Shown: positions 10,469-24,006 of the stretch, in pieces | Layout of the letters: each line of letters begins with the position of its first letter | How positions within the stretch are numbered: the first letter of the stretch is position 1 | Assembly (NCBI RefSeq): GCF_014269185.2 | Contig: NZ_JABWRZ020000001.1 | Location: 1,141,001-1,205,000, forward strand | Length of the DNA stretch: 64,000 bases | Reading direction: 5' to 3' | DNA from: Pseudomonas oryzicola | GTDB taxonomy: Bacteria; Pseudomonadota; Gammaproteobacteria; Pseudomonadales; Pseudomonadaceae | Position numbers and translations under genes: made by a program | Notes under the pieces: generated by a model | Seen by the model: the letters and a program-made list of their open reading frames with translations, nothing else | What the model was told of the DNA's origin: nothing | The model's database searches: none

Positions 10469-12285
10469 CAGCGAGGGGTGTCAGGCAGGCGCTTGACCTG
10501 GCCGCCGGCAAACTCGGCCCAGGGCAGCTGGCGCTCGACACGCTGGCTGGCGTTCATGCTCAGACTGCCCGAAAGGCCCATTACCCGGTTGTCCGGCAGC
10601 GCTTTCAGCTGGCCCAGGCGCGGTGCCAGGCTATAGGCATCGACGCCCATGGCATACAGACGGCCCAGGCTGCCGGCAGCTTGCGGCCATTGCTGCACCA
10701 CCTGCTGGCGCAGGCTGTTGCTGGTGTCGAGCAGCCACGGCGTTTCGCAGAAGCGGATGCCGTTCATGTCGTTGTACTGATTGATGTCACCGCTGGCGCT
10801 GTACAGGTTCGAGGTGGCGTAGACCGGCACGTCACCGGCGTACTGGAAGTTCAGCGTCGGCTTGATCTGCTGCGCCTGTTGCGGGGTCGAGGCGAGGAAG
10901 ATGAAGTCGATGTCCTGGCGGCGCGACGGTTGTGCAGCAATGCTGCCGCCAACCGTGCTCTGCAGGCTCTTGGCGCGGCCTTCGCTCTGGCGCAGCTGGA
11001 ACAGGTCGGCAATCTGCTGGGCCAGGGCGACCGGCTGGGCGATGCGCTCGGCGGCGAGCAGGGTGCCACCGTTGCCTTCCCACTCCTGGCGGAAGGCGGC
11101 CAGCACGCGGTCACCCCACTCGCCACTCGGTACCAGGGCCACGGCGCGCATCATGCCATCGGCGCGGGCGCGGCGCGCCACTTCGCGGGCTTCGTCTTCG
11201 GCAGCGAGGCCGAACTGGAACAGTTGCGGCGGCGCCTTTTGCCCGGCGTCGGCGTAGTTCAGTGCCAGGGTGGTGATGGGCAGTTGCGGTTTGCTCGCCA
11301 GTTGCTTCACCAACGGTTTTTCCAGCGGGCCGATAACCAGCTGCACGCCAGCGGCCTGGGCCTGGCGGTAGAAGTCGTCGAGCGAGCCGATGCGCGAGCT
11401 GTCGAACACCTGCACCGCCGGTGCCGGCTGGCCGGCCTGCTGGGCCTGGAAGTGCGCGGCCATGAAGCCGTCGCGCAGGGCGCGGGCGACGCCGGCCAGC
11501 GGGCCGTCCTGAGGCAGCAGCAGGGCGATCTTGGTCAGCGGCTGGCTGGCCAGCTCCTTGAGCTTGGTCAGCGCCAGCGGCAGTTGCTGTGCCGCAGGGT
11601 GGCCCGGGTGCTGCTTGACCCAGGCGTCGATAGCAGCCTGTTGTTGCTCCAGGGTGCCGGCGCTTTTCACGGCGAAGGCCAGGCTGGTCCAGCCAGCCAG
11701 GGTCTGGTCGTTGACTGGCTGCTGCAGTTGCTCTGCCGGCAGCGAGGCGACCAGGGCCCAGATGGCGTCGTGGTTGGCGCTGGCGGCCGCGCCGCTGAGC
11801 AGCGGGGCCAGCAGCACGCGCTGCTGCGCAGCGGCCAGGGCCTGGCCATCGGCTTCGAGGGCGGCAGCGTACACACTGTAGGTGCGCACTTGCTGTTCTT
11901 CCGGTAGCTCGCCGACGCGCTGCAGGCTGGGGTGGGCCAGGGCGGTCAGGGCTGCCTTGGGCTGGTTGCGGCTCATGGCCAGCTCGGCGCCGAGGGTGCT
12001 GGCGAACACCTGCTGGGCCGGTTTGAGTGGGTCCAGCGGCACCTGCTCGAGAATGCGTGCGGCGCGCGGGAAGTCCTTCTGCTTGTAGGCCAGGTCGGCC
12101 GCGCTCAGGCGCAGCAGGGCTGCGTCTTCTGCAGACTTGCTGGATGCGGCCTTTTCGAGCAGTTGCTCGATGCTGGCGTCCGGGGTGCGTGGCAGTTCGC
12201 CCAGGCTGGATGAGGGCGAGCTGGCGCAGGCTGCCAGCAGGGCAGCCAGGCAGAGGGCTGTGAACAGCCGCAGGCAAGCGATCAT
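10468..12285 (-). CDS. lpoA: penicillin-binding protein activator LpoA
   Basis: A 605-residue outer-membrane lipoprotein; the lipobox LAAC places the lipidated Cys at residue 20. The N-terminal half is helical and TPR-like, rich in Ala/Gln (about 30-250). The C-terminal half is a periplasmic-binding-protein-like domain (from KIALLLPQDGPLAGVARALRDGF onward). LpoA reaches through the peptidoglycan to activate the class A synthase PBP1a. It is divergent from rsmI across 177 bases, and is the first gene of the minus-strand run lpoA-yraN-diaA-dolP. Confidence 0.93.
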   Translation of the reverse strand: MIACLRLFTALCLAALLAACASSPSSSLGELPRTPDASIEQLLEKAASSKSAEDAALLRLSAADLAYKQKDFPRAARILEQVPLDPLKPAQQVFASTLGAELAMSRNQPKAALTALAHPSLQRVGELPEEQQVRTYSVYAAALEADGQALAAAQQRVLLAPLLSGAAASANHDAIWALVASLPAEQLQQPVNDQTLAGWTSLAFAVKSAGTLEQQQAAIDAWVKQHPGHPAAQQLPLALTKLKELASQPLTKIALLLPQDGPLAGVARALRDGFMAAHFQAQQAGQPAPAVQVFDSSRIGSLDDFYRQAQAAGVQLVIGPLEKPLVKQLASKPQLPITTLALNYADAGQKAPPQLFQFGLAAEDEAREVARRARADGMMRAVALVPSGEWGDRVLAAFRQEWEGNGGTLLAAERIAQPVALAQQIADLFQLRQSEGRAKSLQSTVGGSIAAQPSRRQDIDFIFLASTPQQAQQIKPTLNFQYAGDVPVYATSNLYSASGDINQYNDMNGIRFCETPWLLDTSNSLRQQVVQQWPQAAGSLGRLYAMGVDAYSLAPRLGQLKALPDNRVMGLSGSLSMNASQRVERQLPWAEFAGGQVKRLPDTPR

Positions 12286-12462
12286 GTAAAGGTCCTGTTA
12301 CTCGATCAAGGTGGCCGGCAATTGTACCCAAGCGCTGGCCGGGGCGCGATGTTGCCGTGTCGATCCTTCACTATAGGCGGCCTGCCACTGGTCGCCGGCG
12401 AAGTTCTTTGCGCCCTGTTGCGGGCACTCGGGCTACAATGGCGGCTTTGATCCGGACGACAG

Positions 12463-13347
12463 GTGTATGCAGTGACTGATGTGGCAGGGGCTTCGAAATC
12501 CACCGTGGGGACGCTGTATGTGGTCGCCACCCCCATCGGCAACCTCGACGACATGAGTGCCCGGGCGCTGAAAGTGCTGGCAGACGTAGCTCTGATCGCG
12601 GCCGAAGATACCCGTCATTCGATCCGCCTGCTGCAGCACTTTGGCATCGACACGCCGTTGGCGGCCTGTCATGAACACAACGAGCGCGACGAGGGCGGGC
12701 GTTTCCTTGCCAAGCTGCTGGCCGGCGAGAACGTGGCGCTGGTTTCCGATGCGGGTACGCCGCTGATCTCCGATCCGGGCTATCACCTGGTACGCCAGGC
12801 GCGCGCGGCGGGGGTCAACGTGGTACCGGTGCCGGGTGCCTGTGCCCTGATCGCCGCCTTGTCGGCGGCCGGCCTGCCGTCGGATCGCTTCATCTTCGAA
12901 GGCTTCCTGCCGGCCAAGGCGGCGGCGCGGCGGGCGCGTCTGGAGCAGGTAAAGGAAGAGCCGCGCACGTTGATCTTCTATGAGGCCCCGCACCGTATCC
13001 TGGAATGCCTGGAGGACATGGAGGCGGTATTTGGTGGCGAACGCCCGGCGTTGTTGGCGCGCGAGCTGACCAAGACCTTCGAGACGCTCAAGGGCTTGCC
13101 CCTGGCTGAGCTACGGGCGTTCGTGGCCGGTGACAGCAACCAGCAGCGCGGTGAGTGCGTGGTGCTGGTCGGTGGCTGGAGTGCGCCGGAAGGCGAGCAG
13201 GTGATCAGTGCCGAGGCGCAGCGGGTACTCGGGCTGCTGCTGGCCGAGTTGCCGCTCAAGCGGGCTGCGGCGCTGGCTGCGGAAATCACCGGGGTGCGCA
13301 AGAACCTGCTGTATCAATTTGCCCTGGAAAAGCAGAAGGCCGAGTAG
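12463..13347 (+). CDS. rsmI: 16S rRNA (cytidine1402-2'-O)-methyltransferase RsmI
   Basis: A tetrapyrrole-methylase-fold SAM methyltransferase of 291-294 residues. Diagnostic segments are [49 protein letters not shown] and [21 protein letters not shown]. It 2'-O-methylates C1402 of 16S rRNA in the decoding centre. In frame the candidate starts are GTG 12463 and GTG 12472; the second gives the usual MTDVAGAS-type start and either is possible. It is divergent from lpoA, as in enterobacteria. Confidence 0.94.
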   Translation: MYAVTDVAGASKSTVGTLYVVATPIGNLDDMSARALKVLADVALIAAEDTRHSIRLLQHFGIDTPLAACHEHNERDEGGRFLAKLLAGENVALVSDAGTPLISDPGYHLVRQARAAGVNVVPVPGACALIAALSAAGLPSDRFIFEGFLPAKAAARRARLEQVKEEPRTLIFYEAPHRILECLEDMEAVFGGERPALLARELTKTFETLKGLPLAELRAFVAGDSNQQRGECVVLVGGWSAPEGEQVISAEAQRVLGLLLAELPLKRAAALAAEITGVRKNLLYQFALEKQKAE

Positions 13348-13376
13348 TGGCGTATTGATATATCTGCCGGTATTGC

Positions 13377-13405
13377 TTGTTCTTGGGCGCGCGTGCCGTT
13401 AATCT
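13377..13405 (+). promoter_or_regulatory. sigma-70 promoter of rnpB
   Basis: TTGTTC at 13377-13382 and TAATCT at 13400-13405 are separated by 17 bases. The predicted first base, about 13412, coincides with the start of the P1 helix of RNase P RNA, which supports the call. Confidence 0.65.
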
Positions 13406-13412
13406 TGACGGC

Positions 13413-13773
13413 GGAGAGTCGATCGGACAGTCGCTGCCTGTTTTTGTTCCGCAAGGACAGGGGGAGGAAAGTCCGGGCTCCACAGGGCAGAGTGCCAGGT
13501 AACGCCTGGGAGGCGCGAGCCTACGGAAAGTGCCACAGAAAATAACCGCCTAAGCACTTCGGTGCCGGTAAGGGTGAAAAGGTGCGGTAAGAGCGCACCG
13601 CACGGCTGGCAACAGTGCGTGGCTAGGTAAACCCCACTCGGAGCAAGACCAAATAGGGTTCCATCAGGCGTGGCCCGCGTCGGAACCGGGTAGGTTGCTA
13701 GAGGCGTCCAGCGATGGCCGTCGTAGAGGAATGACTGTCCTCGACAAAACCCGGCTTACAGATCGACTCTCCA
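13413..13773 (+). ncRNA. rnpB: RNase P RNA, catalytic subunit (bacterial type A)
   Basis: The universally conserved core GAGGAAAGTCCGGGCTCC is at about 13465-13482, followed by CACAGGGCAGAGTGCCAGGTAA, ACAGAAAATAACCGCC, the AGGGTGAAAAGGTGCGGTAAGAGCGCACCG region and the 3' end ACAAAACCCGGCTTACAG. The 5' bases GGAGAGTCGATC pair with GATCGACTCTCC at 13761-13772 to close helix P1, fixing both ends to within a few bases. Together with RnpA it removes 5' leaders from tRNA precursors. Length of about 360 bases fits type A. Confidence 0.97.
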
Positions 13774-13976
13774 CCTTCCTTCCCTGCTTGATTCGATAGC
13801 AGATGCTCCTTGGTAATACCGAAAAGATCTTACTCTTCATAAATCACTTTAACTTCCAACTCCATCAGCCTCTGTGGGTTTGATTTTTCTTGTGTTTTTT
13901 TCTCCTCGGCAGTCCTTCCCCCTTCCTTTAATGCGCTAAATCTCGGTCCTGTAAGGCTTTTCCTTCCGAACGTGCC
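13774..13976. other. gap between rnpB and the mra promoter
   Basis: About 200 bases with no credible gene. It contains T-rich, low-GC stretches (around 13878-13905) that could serve as the weak 3' end of rnpB, but I find no clean terminator hairpin. A minus-strand open frame crossing here extends antisense into mraZ and has no family features. Confidence 0.5.
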
Positions 13977-14006
13977 TTGACGGTGCTGCGGGCGGATTCC
14001 TATAGT
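13977..14006 (+). promoter_or_regulatory. mra promoter of the dcw cluster
   Basis: TTGACG at 13977-13982 and TATAGT at 14001-14006 are separated by 18 bases, a near-consensus sigma-70 promoter. The MraZ-type repeats begin right after the -10 box, as at the E. coli mra promoter. Confidence 0.75.
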
Positions 14007-14012
14007 GTGCGC

Positions 14013-14038
14013 AAGTGGCAGAAAGTGGGATGAAGTGG
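14013..14038 (+). promoter_or_regulatory. MraZ operator: three AAGTGG direct repeats
   Basis: AAGTGG occurs at 14013-14018, 14023-14028 and 14033-14038, an exact 10-base period, with TGGC, TGGG and TGGG cores. MraZ is known to bind TGGGN repeats spaced by five bases upstream of its own gene. The position over the predicted transcription start implies autorepression. Confidence 0.75.
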
Positions 14039-14081
14039 GTTTTCTGGCACAAAAAAGATAACATTGTGGGGAATCGCAGCC

Positions 14082-14537
14082 GTGTTCCGCGGAGCCAACG
14101 CCGTCAGCCTCGATGCCAAGGGTCGTCTCGCCATGCCGAGCCGGTACCGTGACGAGCTCGATTCGCGTTGCAATGGTCAGCTGATCGTGACCATCGACGC
14201 CGTTGACCCCTGCTTGTGTGTTTATCCCCTCGATGAGTGGGAACAGATAGAAGCCAAGTTGCGTGCCTTGCCATCGTTGCGTGAGGAAAACCGCCGCCTG
14301 CAGCGCTTGCTGATCGGTAATGCGGTTGACCTGGAGCTCGATGGCAGTGGGCGCTTCCTGGTGCCGCCCCGTTTGCGTGAGTACGCCAGGCTGGACAAGA
14401 AGGCGATGCTGGTGGGGCAACTGAACAAATTCCAGCTGTGGGATGAAGATGCCTGGAACGCGGTTTCGGCAGCCGATCTTGCAGCTATTCAACAACCGGG
14501 CGCCATGCCCGACGAATTGCGTGACCTGATCCTGTGA
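14082..14537 (+). CDS. mraZ: transcriptional regulator MraZ
   Basis: A 151-residue protein with two tandem SpoVT/AbrB-like domains ([18 protein letters not shown] and [18 protein letters not shown]). MraZ forms ring-shaped oligomers that bind repeats in its own promoter and tunes dcw expression. The start is a GTG at 14082, giving the family opening [15 protein letters not shown] and the usual 151-152 residues; the frame is open to 14064, but that would add a non-conserved leader. Its stop overlaps the rsmH start (GTGA). Confidence 0.93.
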   Translation: MFRGANAVSLDAKGRLAMPSRYRDELDSRCNGQLIVTIDAVDPCLCVYPLDEWEQIEAKLRALPSLREENRRLQRLLIGNAVDLELDGSGRFLVPPRLREYARLDKKAMLVGQLNKFQLWDEDAWNAVSAADLAAIQQPGAMPDELRDLIL

Positions 14538-15477
14538 CCATAGATAGCGGCTTCAACCACATTACCGTCCTGCTCGACGAAGCTGTCGAGGCATTGGCCC
14601 TGCGCGCCGACGGTTGCTATCTGGACGGTACCTTCGGCCGTGGCGGGCACAGCCGGCTGATTCTCAGCAAGCTCGGGCCGCAAGGGCGGCTGCTGGGGTT
14701 CGACAAGGATCCACAAGCGATTGCCACCGGGCAAGCGCTGGCGGCCGAAGACGGCCGCTTTGTCATTGTGCAGCGCAGTTTTGCCGAGCTGGGCGCGGAA
14801 GTGGCCGAGCGTGGCCTGCATGGCAAGGTCAGCGGTGTGTTGCTGGACCTGGGCGTGTCCTCGCCGCAGCTGGATGACCCTGAGCGGGGCTTCAGCTTCC
14901 TCAATGATGGGCCGCTGGACATGCGCATGAACCCGGACCAGGGCATCAGCGCCGCCGAGTTCATCGCCACCGCGCCTGAAGAAGAAATCGCCCGGGTATT
15001 CAAGGAATACGGCGAAGAGCGTTTCGCCAAGCGCATGGCCCGCGCCGTGGTGCTGCGCCGCGAACAGCAGCCGTTCACCCGTACCGGCGACCTTGCCGAA
15101 GTGCTGAAGGTGGCCAATCCGGCCTGGGAGAAGGGCAAGAACCCTGCGACCCGCGCCTTCCAGGGCTTGCGCATTCACGTCAATAACGAACTCGGTGACC
15201 TCGAGGCGGGCCTGGAGGCCGCGATCGACGCGCTGGAAGTGGGCGGCCGCCTGGCGGTGATCAGTTTCCACTCGCTGGAAGACCGTATCGTCAAACTGTT
15301 CATGCGCAAGCTGGCCAAGGGGGAGGCGGACAACCTGCCGCGCAACCTGCCGGTGCAGCACAAGGTCTTCGAGCCGAAAATCAAGCTCATCGGCAAGGCC
15401 CAGTTCGCCTCCGATGCCGAGCTCAAGGCCAACCCGCGGGCGCGCAGCGCCGTGATGCGGGTCGCGGAGAAGCTGCG

Positions 15478-15481
<4 letters not shown>
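14534..15481 (+). CDS. rsmH: 16S rRNA (cytosine1402-N4)-methyltransferase RsmH
   Basis: A 315-residue SAM-dependent methyltransferase (old name MraW). Signatures are [14 protein letters not shown], the SAM site [37 protein letters not shown] and [12 protein letters not shown]. It N4-methylates C1402 of 16S rRNA, the same nucleotide 2'-O-methylated by RsmI, encoded about 1.2 kb upstream. It starts with GTG overlapping the mraZ stop and its own stop overlaps ftsL. Confidence 0.96.
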
Positions 15482-18992
<3,511 letters not shown>

Positions 18993-19000
<8 letters not shown>

Positions 19001-20360
19001 GCCGATGTCACTCAGCCAGCTGACCAAAGCGCTGGGTGGTCAACAAGTCGGTGCCGACGCCTCTTTCACCGGCGTCAGCATCGACAGCCGCAGTGTTGGC
19101 GCCGGGCAACTGTTCGTCGCCCTGGCCGGCCCGCGCTTCGATGGCCACGACTACTTGGCCGATGTGAAGGCCAAGGGCGCTGTCGCGGCGCTGGTCGAGC
19201 GCGAAGTGGCCGATGTCGACCTGCCCCAGCTGCGGGTGGCCGACTGCCGCCTGGCCCTCGGCCAGCTTGGCGCACTGAATCGCGCAGCTTTCGACAAGCC
19301 GGTGGTGGCCATTACCGGCTCCAGTGGCAAGACCACGGTCAAGGAGATGCTGGCCAGCATCCTGCGTACCCGTGGCCTGGTGCATGCCACACGCGGCAAT
19401 CTGAACAACGACCTCGGCGCGCCGCTGACCTTGCTGGAAATCGCACCTGAGCACAGCGCCGCAGTGATCGAACTGGGCGCCTCGCGCATTGGCGAGATCC
19501 GCTATACCGTCGGCCTGACCCGACCGCAGGTGGTCATCATCAACAACGCCGGTACCGCCCACGTCGGTGAGTTCGGTGGCCCGGAGAAGATCGTCGAGGC
19601 CAAGGGCGAAATCCTCGAAGGCCTGGGCGAAGGTGGCACGGCCGTCCTCAACCTGGCCGACAAGGCGTTCGAGACCTGGCGCAAGCGCGCCGGTAATCAC
19701 CACATTGTCAGCTTTGCCCTGGACAACCCGCAGGCCGACTTCCACGCCAGCGACATCGGTCGTGATGCCCGTGGCTGCCCTTCGTTCACCTTGCACGGGC
19801 CAGGCGGCAGCGTGCCGGTACAGCTGAACCTGTTGGGTACCCATAACGTCAGCAACGCCCTGGCCGCCGCCGCTGCCGCCCATGCCGTCGGTCTGAGCCT
19901 GGACGGCATCGCCGCCGGGCTGGCCGCGGTGCAGCCGGTCAAGGGCCGCACCGTGGCGCAGCTCGCGCCGAATGGCGTGCGCGTGATCGACGACAGTTAC
20001 AACGCAAATCCCACCTCCATGTGCGCGGCCATTGATATACTCGCCGGCTTTTCCGGGCGCACCGTCTTGGTGCTTGGGGATATCGGCGAACTGGGGCAAT
20101 GGGCGGAAGAAGGTCACCGTCAGGTGGGCGCCTACGCATGTGGCAAGGTCGACGCCCTGTATGCCGTGGGCGCCAACATGGTGCATGCGGTACAGGCATT
20201 CGGTGCCAATGGTCGCCATTTCGCTACACAAGCTGAGCTGATCGACGCGGTTCGCGCCGAAAACGCCAGCGACACCACTATCTTGATCAAGGGCTCGCGC
20301 AGCGCTGCGATGGAAAACGTCGTGGCGGCTTTGTGCGGTGCCAGCGGGGAGAAACATTAA
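18993..20360 (+). CDS. murF: UDP-MurNAc-tripeptide:D-alanyl-D-alanine ligase MurF
   Basis: A 455-residue Mur ligase that adds D-Ala-D-Ala to the tripeptide precursor. The ATP loop [11 protein letters not shown] starts at residue 109, and later segments [13 protein letters not shown] and VLGDIGELG are typical of MurF. ATG 18993, behind GGGAGG, is preferred over the longer frame. It receives D-Ala-D-Ala from DdlB, encoded farther down the same cluster. Confidence 0.96.
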
Positions 20361-21442
20361 TGCTGCTGCTGTTGGCCGAGTATCTGCAACAGTTCCACAA
20401 AGGCTTCGCGGTCTTCCAGTACCTGTCCCTGCGCGGGATCCTCGGGGTACTGACCGCGTTGTCGCTGGCGCTGTGGCTGGGGCCGTGGATGATCCGTACC
20501 CTGCAAATCCGCCAGATCGGCCAGGCCGTACGTAACGACGGTCCGCAATCGCACCTGTCCAAGTCCGGTACCCCGACCATGGGCGGCGCGCTGATCCTGT
20601 CCGCCATTGCCGTCAGCACGCTGCTGTGGGCCGACCTGACCAACCGTTATGTGTGGGTAGTGCTCATCGTCACCCTGGCATTCGGTGCCATCGGCTGGGT
20701 CGACGACTACCGCAAGGTCATCGAGAAGAACTCGCGTGGCCTGCCGAGCCGCTGGAAGTACTTCTGGCAGTCGGTGTTTGGCCTGGCCGCAGCCGTGTTC
20801 CTGTACAAGACCGCGCCGACCAGCGTCGAGACCACGCTGATCCTGCCGTTCATCAAGGATGTCACCATCCCGCTGGGCATCGGTTTCGTCGTGCTGACCT
20901 ACTTCGTCATCGTCGGCTCGAGCAACGCGGTCAACCTCACCGATGGCCTCGACGGCCTGGCGATCATGCCGACGGTGATGGTCGGCGGCGCCCTGGGCAT
21001 CTTCTGCTACCTGTCGGGTAACGTGAAGTTCGCCGAATACCTGCTGATCCCCTACGTGCCGGGTTCCGGCGAACTCATCGTGTTCTGCGGCGCACTGATC
21101 GGCGCCGGCCTGGGCTTCCTGTGGTTCAACACCTACCCGGCGCAGGTATTCATGGGCGACGTCGGCGCACTGGCGCTGGGCGCTGCGCTGGGCACCATCG
21201 CGGTGATCGTCCGTCAGGAAATCGTGCTGTTCATCATGGGTGGCGTGTTCGTCATGGAAACCCTGTCGGTGGTGATCCAGGTCGCCTCCTTCAAGTTGAC
21301 CGGCAAACGCGTGTTCCGCATGGCCCCGATCCACCACCACTTTGAACTCAAGGGCTGGCCAGAGCCACGGGTGATCGTCCGCTTCTGGATCATCACCGTG
21401 ATCCTGGTGCTGATCGGCCTGGCAACCCTGAAACTGAGGTAG
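20360..21442 (+). CDS. mraY: phospho-N-acetylmuramoyl-pentapeptide transferase MraY
   Basis: A 360-residue integral membrane enzyme with about ten transmembrane helices. It transfers phospho-MurNAc-pentapeptide to undecaprenyl phosphate to give lipid I. Signatures are the opening [40 protein letters not shown], the Asp-rich [13 protein letters not shown] and the histidine cluster [11 protein letters not shown]. Its ATG shares one base with the murF stop, so the coupling is tight. Confidence 0.97.
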   Translation: MLLLLAEYLQQFHKGFAVFQYLSLRGILGVLTALSLALWLGPWMIRTLQIRQIGQAVRNDGPQSHLSKSGTPTMGGALILSAIAVSTLLWADLTNRYVWVVLIVTLAFGAIGWVDDYRKVIEKNSRGLPSRWKYFWQSVFGLAAAVFLYKTAPTSVETTLILPFIKDVTIPLGIGFVVLTYFVIVGSSNAVNLTDGLDGLAIMPTVMVGGALGIFCYLSGNVKFAEYLLIPYVPGSGELIVFCGALIGAGLGFLWFNTYPAQVFMGDVGALALGAALGTIAVIVRQEIVLFIMGGVFVMETLSVVIQVASFKLTGKRVFRMAPIHHHFELKGWPEPRVIVRFWIITVILVLIGLATLKLR

Positions 21443-22795
21443 ATGAGCGTGTCTTTGATCGCTTCCGACCAATTCCGCATCGTTGTCGGCCTCGGCAAGA
21501 GCGGCATGTCCCTGGTTCGCTTCCTGGCGAGCCGGGGCATTGCCTTTGCGGTCGCCGACACCCGCGAGCAACCGCCGGAACTGGACACCCTGCGCCGTGA
21601 TTACCCGCAGGTGGAAGTGCGCTGTGGTGAACTGGACGTGGACTTCCTGTGCCGCGCCAGCGAGCTGTATGTAAGCCCCGGCCTGGCCCTGGCCACCCCG
21701 GCCCTGCAGCAGGCGGCAGCGCGTGGCGTGAAGCTGTCCGGCGATATCGAACTGTTCGCCCGCCATGCCAAGGCGCCGATCATTGCCATCAGTGGTTCCA
21801 ATGCCAAGAGCACCGTGACCACGCTGGTCGGCGACATGGCGGCCAAGGCCGGCAAGCGCGTCGCGGTCGGCGGCAATCTCGGTACCCCGGCGCTGGACCT
21901 GCTGGCCGACGATGTCGAGCTGTACGTGCTGGAGCTGTCCAGCTTCCAGCTGGAAACCACCGACCAGCTCAACGCCGAAGTGGCGACCGTGCTGAACATC
22001 AGCGAAGACCACATGGACCGCTACAGCGGCCTGCCGGCCTACCACCTGGCCAAGCACCGGATCTTCCGTGGGGCACGCCAGGTCGTGGTCAATCGCCAGG
22101 ACGCGCTGAGCCGGCCGCTGCCGGTGGAAGGCCGCCCATGCTGGACCTTCGGCCTCAACCAGCCGGATTTCAAGGCCTTTGGCCTGCGTGAAGTCGACGG
22201 CGAGAAATACCTGGCGTTCGAATTCCAGGTGCTGATGCCGGTGCGCGAATTGAAGATTCGTGGCGCCCACAACCAGAGCAACGCGCTGGCGGCGCTGGCC
22301 CTGGGGCACGCTGCCGGCCTGCCGTTCGCACCCATGCTCGAAGCCTTGCGCGAGTTCACCGGCCTGGCCCACCGTTGCCAGTGGGTGCGCGAGCGCAACG
22401 GGGTGAACTGGTACGACGATTCCAAGGCCACCAACGTCGGTGCAGCCCTGGCTGCCATCGAAGGCCTGGGCGCCGATATCGAAGGCAAGCTGGTGTTGAT
22501 CGTCGGCGGTGACGGCAAGGGTGCCGATTTCGCCGCACTGCGCGAGCCGGTCCAACGCTTCTGCCGCGCCGTGGTCCTGCTTGGCCGCGATGCCGAGCGC
22601 CTGGCCGAGGCTCTGGGCGATGGCGTGCCGCTGGTGCGGGTCAAGACCCTCGACGACGCCGTGCAGCAATGCGCTGCGCTGGCCCAGGCCGGCGATGCCG
22701 TGCTGCTGTCGCCAGCCTGCGCCAGCCTCGACATGTTCCGCAACTTCGAAGAGCGCGGGCGCCTGTTCGCCCAGGCAGCAGGAGGCCTCGCATGA
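21443..22795 (+). CDS. murD: UDP-MurNAc-L-Ala:D-glutamate ligase MurD
   Basis: A 450-residue Mur ligase adding D-Glu. The N-terminal Rossmann-like domain begins RIVVGLGKSGMSLVRFL. The ATP loop reads GSNAKSTVTTL (about 117-127), the pseudomonad form of the more common GTNGKST. The C-terminal domain has YDDSKATNVGA and LLSPACASLDMF. It starts directly after the mraY stop with no intervening base and its stop overlaps ftsW. Confidence 0.96.
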   Translation: MSVSLIASDQFRIVVGLGKSGMSLVRFLASRGIAFAVADTREQPPELDTLRRDYPQVEVRCGELDVDFLCRASELYVSPGLALATPALQQAAARGVKLSGDIELFARHAKAPIIAISGSNAKSTVTTLVGDMAAKAGKRVAVGGNLGTPALDLLADDVELYVLELSSFQLETTDQLNAEVATVLNISEDHMDRYSGLPAYHLAKHRIFRGARQVVVNRQDALSRPLPVEGRPCWTFGLNQPDFKAFGLREVDGEKYLAFEFQVLMPVRELKIRGAHNQSNALAALALGHAAGLPFAPMLEALREFTGLAHRCQWVRERNGVNWYDDSKATNVGAALAAIEGLGADIEGKLVLIVGGDGKGADFAALREPVQRFCRAVVLLGRDAERLAEALGDGVPLVRVKTLDDAVQQCAALAQAGDAVLLSPACASLDMFRNFEERGRLFAQAAGGLA

Positions 22796-24006
22796 TCTTC
22801 GGCATCCTCAAGCCCTATCCGTCGCCGCTGATCAGCGGTCGCGGCATCGACCTGGACTTCCCGATGCTTGCCGGCTGCCTGGCATTGCTGGGCCTGGGCC
22901 TGGTCATGATCACCTCGGCCTCTTCGGAAGTGGCGGCGGTGCAGTCGGGCAACCCGCTTTACCACATGTTCCGCCACCTGGTGTACGTGTTCCTCGGCCT
23001 GGTGGCCTGTGGCGCGACCATGATGGTGCCGATCGCCACCTGGCAGCGCATGGGCTTCACGATGCTGCTCGGCGCCTTCGGCCTGCTGGTGCTGGTGCTG
23101 GTGCCGGGTATCGGCCGCGAAGTGAACGGTTCCATGCGCTGGATCGGCTTCAGCTTCTTCAACGTGCAGCCTTCGGAAATCGCCAAGGTGTTCGTGGTCA
23201 TCTACCTGGCCGGCTACCTGGTACGCCGGCAGACCGAGGTACGCGAAACCTGGATGGGCTTCTTCAAGCCGTTCATCGTGCTGCTGCCCATGGCTGCCCT
23301 GCTGCTGATGGAGCCTGACTTCGGCGCCACCGTGGTAATGATGGGTGCGGCGGCGGCCATGCTGTTCCTTGGCGGTGTGGGGCTGTTCCGCTTCAGCCTG
23401 ATGGTGGTGCTGGCGGTGGTGGCAGTTTTCGTCCTGGTACAGGCCCAGCCTTACCGCATGGCGCGCCTGATCACCTTTACCGACCCGTGGTCCGATCAGT
23501 TCGGCTCGGGCTACCAGCTGACCCAGGCGCTGATTGCCTTTGGCCGTGGCGAGTGGCTGGGCGTTGGCCTGGGCAACAGTGTGCAGAAGCAGTTCTACCT
23601 GCCGGAAGCGCACACCGACTTCGTGTTCTCGGTGCTGGCCGAGGAACTCGGCGTGGTCGGCTCGCTGCTGACTATCGCGCTGTTCGTGTTCGTCACCGTG
23701 CGGGCCTTGTACATTGGCCTGTGGGCCGAAAAAGCCAAGCAGTTCTTTGCCGCCTATGTCGCGTTCGGGCTGGCGTTCCTGTGGATCGGCCAGTTCCTGA
23801 TCAACATCGGGGTGAACGTCGGCCTGCTGCCGACCAAGGGCCTGACCCTGCCATTCCTCAGTTATGGGGGCAGTTCGCTGGTGATCTGCTGTGCCTGCGT
23901 CGGTCTGTTGCTGCGCATCGAGTGGGAAAGCCGCACGCACCTGGGCAGCGAGGAACACGAATTCAGCGAAAGCGATTTTGCCGAGGAGACCAGTCATGGC
24001 CGCTGA
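22792..24006 (+). CDS. ftsW: septal peptidoglycan glycosyltransferase FtsW
   Basis: A 404-residue SEDS-family membrane glycosyltransferase with about ten transmembrane helices. It polymerises lipid II at the septum together with FtsI. Conserved stretches include NGSMRWIGFSFFNVQPSEIAK, EPDFGATVV, AHTDFVFSVLAEELG and GLLPTKGLTLPFLSYGGSS. The true start at 22792 overlaps the murD stop (ATGA); the longer frame is out of phase with any conserved N-terminus. It overlaps murG by 11 bases. Confidence 0.96.
   Translation: MIFGILKPYPSPLISGRGIDLDFPMLAGCLALLGLGLVMITSASSEVAAVQSGNPLYHMFRHLVYVFLGLVACGATMMVPIATWQRMGFTMLLGAFGLLVLVLVPGIGREVNGSMRWIGFSFFNVQPSEIAKVFVVIYLAGYLVRRQTEVRETWMGFFKPFIVLLPMAALLLMEPDFGATVVMMGAAAAMLFLGGVGLFRFSLMVVLAVVAVFVLVQAQPYRMARLITFTDPWSDQFGSGYQLTQALIAFGRGEWLGVGLGNSVQKQFYLPEAHTDFVFSVLAEELGVVGSLLTIALFVFVTVRALYIGLWAEKAKQFFAAYVAFGLAFLWIGQFLINIGVNVGLLPTKGLTLPFLSYGGSSLVICCACVGLLLRIEWESRTHLGSEEHEFSESDFAEETSHGR

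Noticed and set aside
10091..10636. Plus-strand open frame opposite yraN and lpoA
   Set aside because: Overlaps two well-supported minus-strand genes and has no family resemblance.
14013..14038. Short regular direct repeats considered as a CRISPR array
   Set aside because: Units are only 6 bases in a 10-base period with no spacers; they fit an MraZ operator.
13830..14495. Minus-strand open frame over the mra leader and mraZ
   Set aside because: Crosses a promoter and operator and is antisense to mraZ; no motif.
20357..22669. A 770-residue minus-strand open frame across mraY and murD
   Set aside because: Antisense shadow in GC-rich DNA. The plus strand encodes two clear enzymes; the minus translation is low-complexity and rich in Gln, His, Arg and Gly with no family features.
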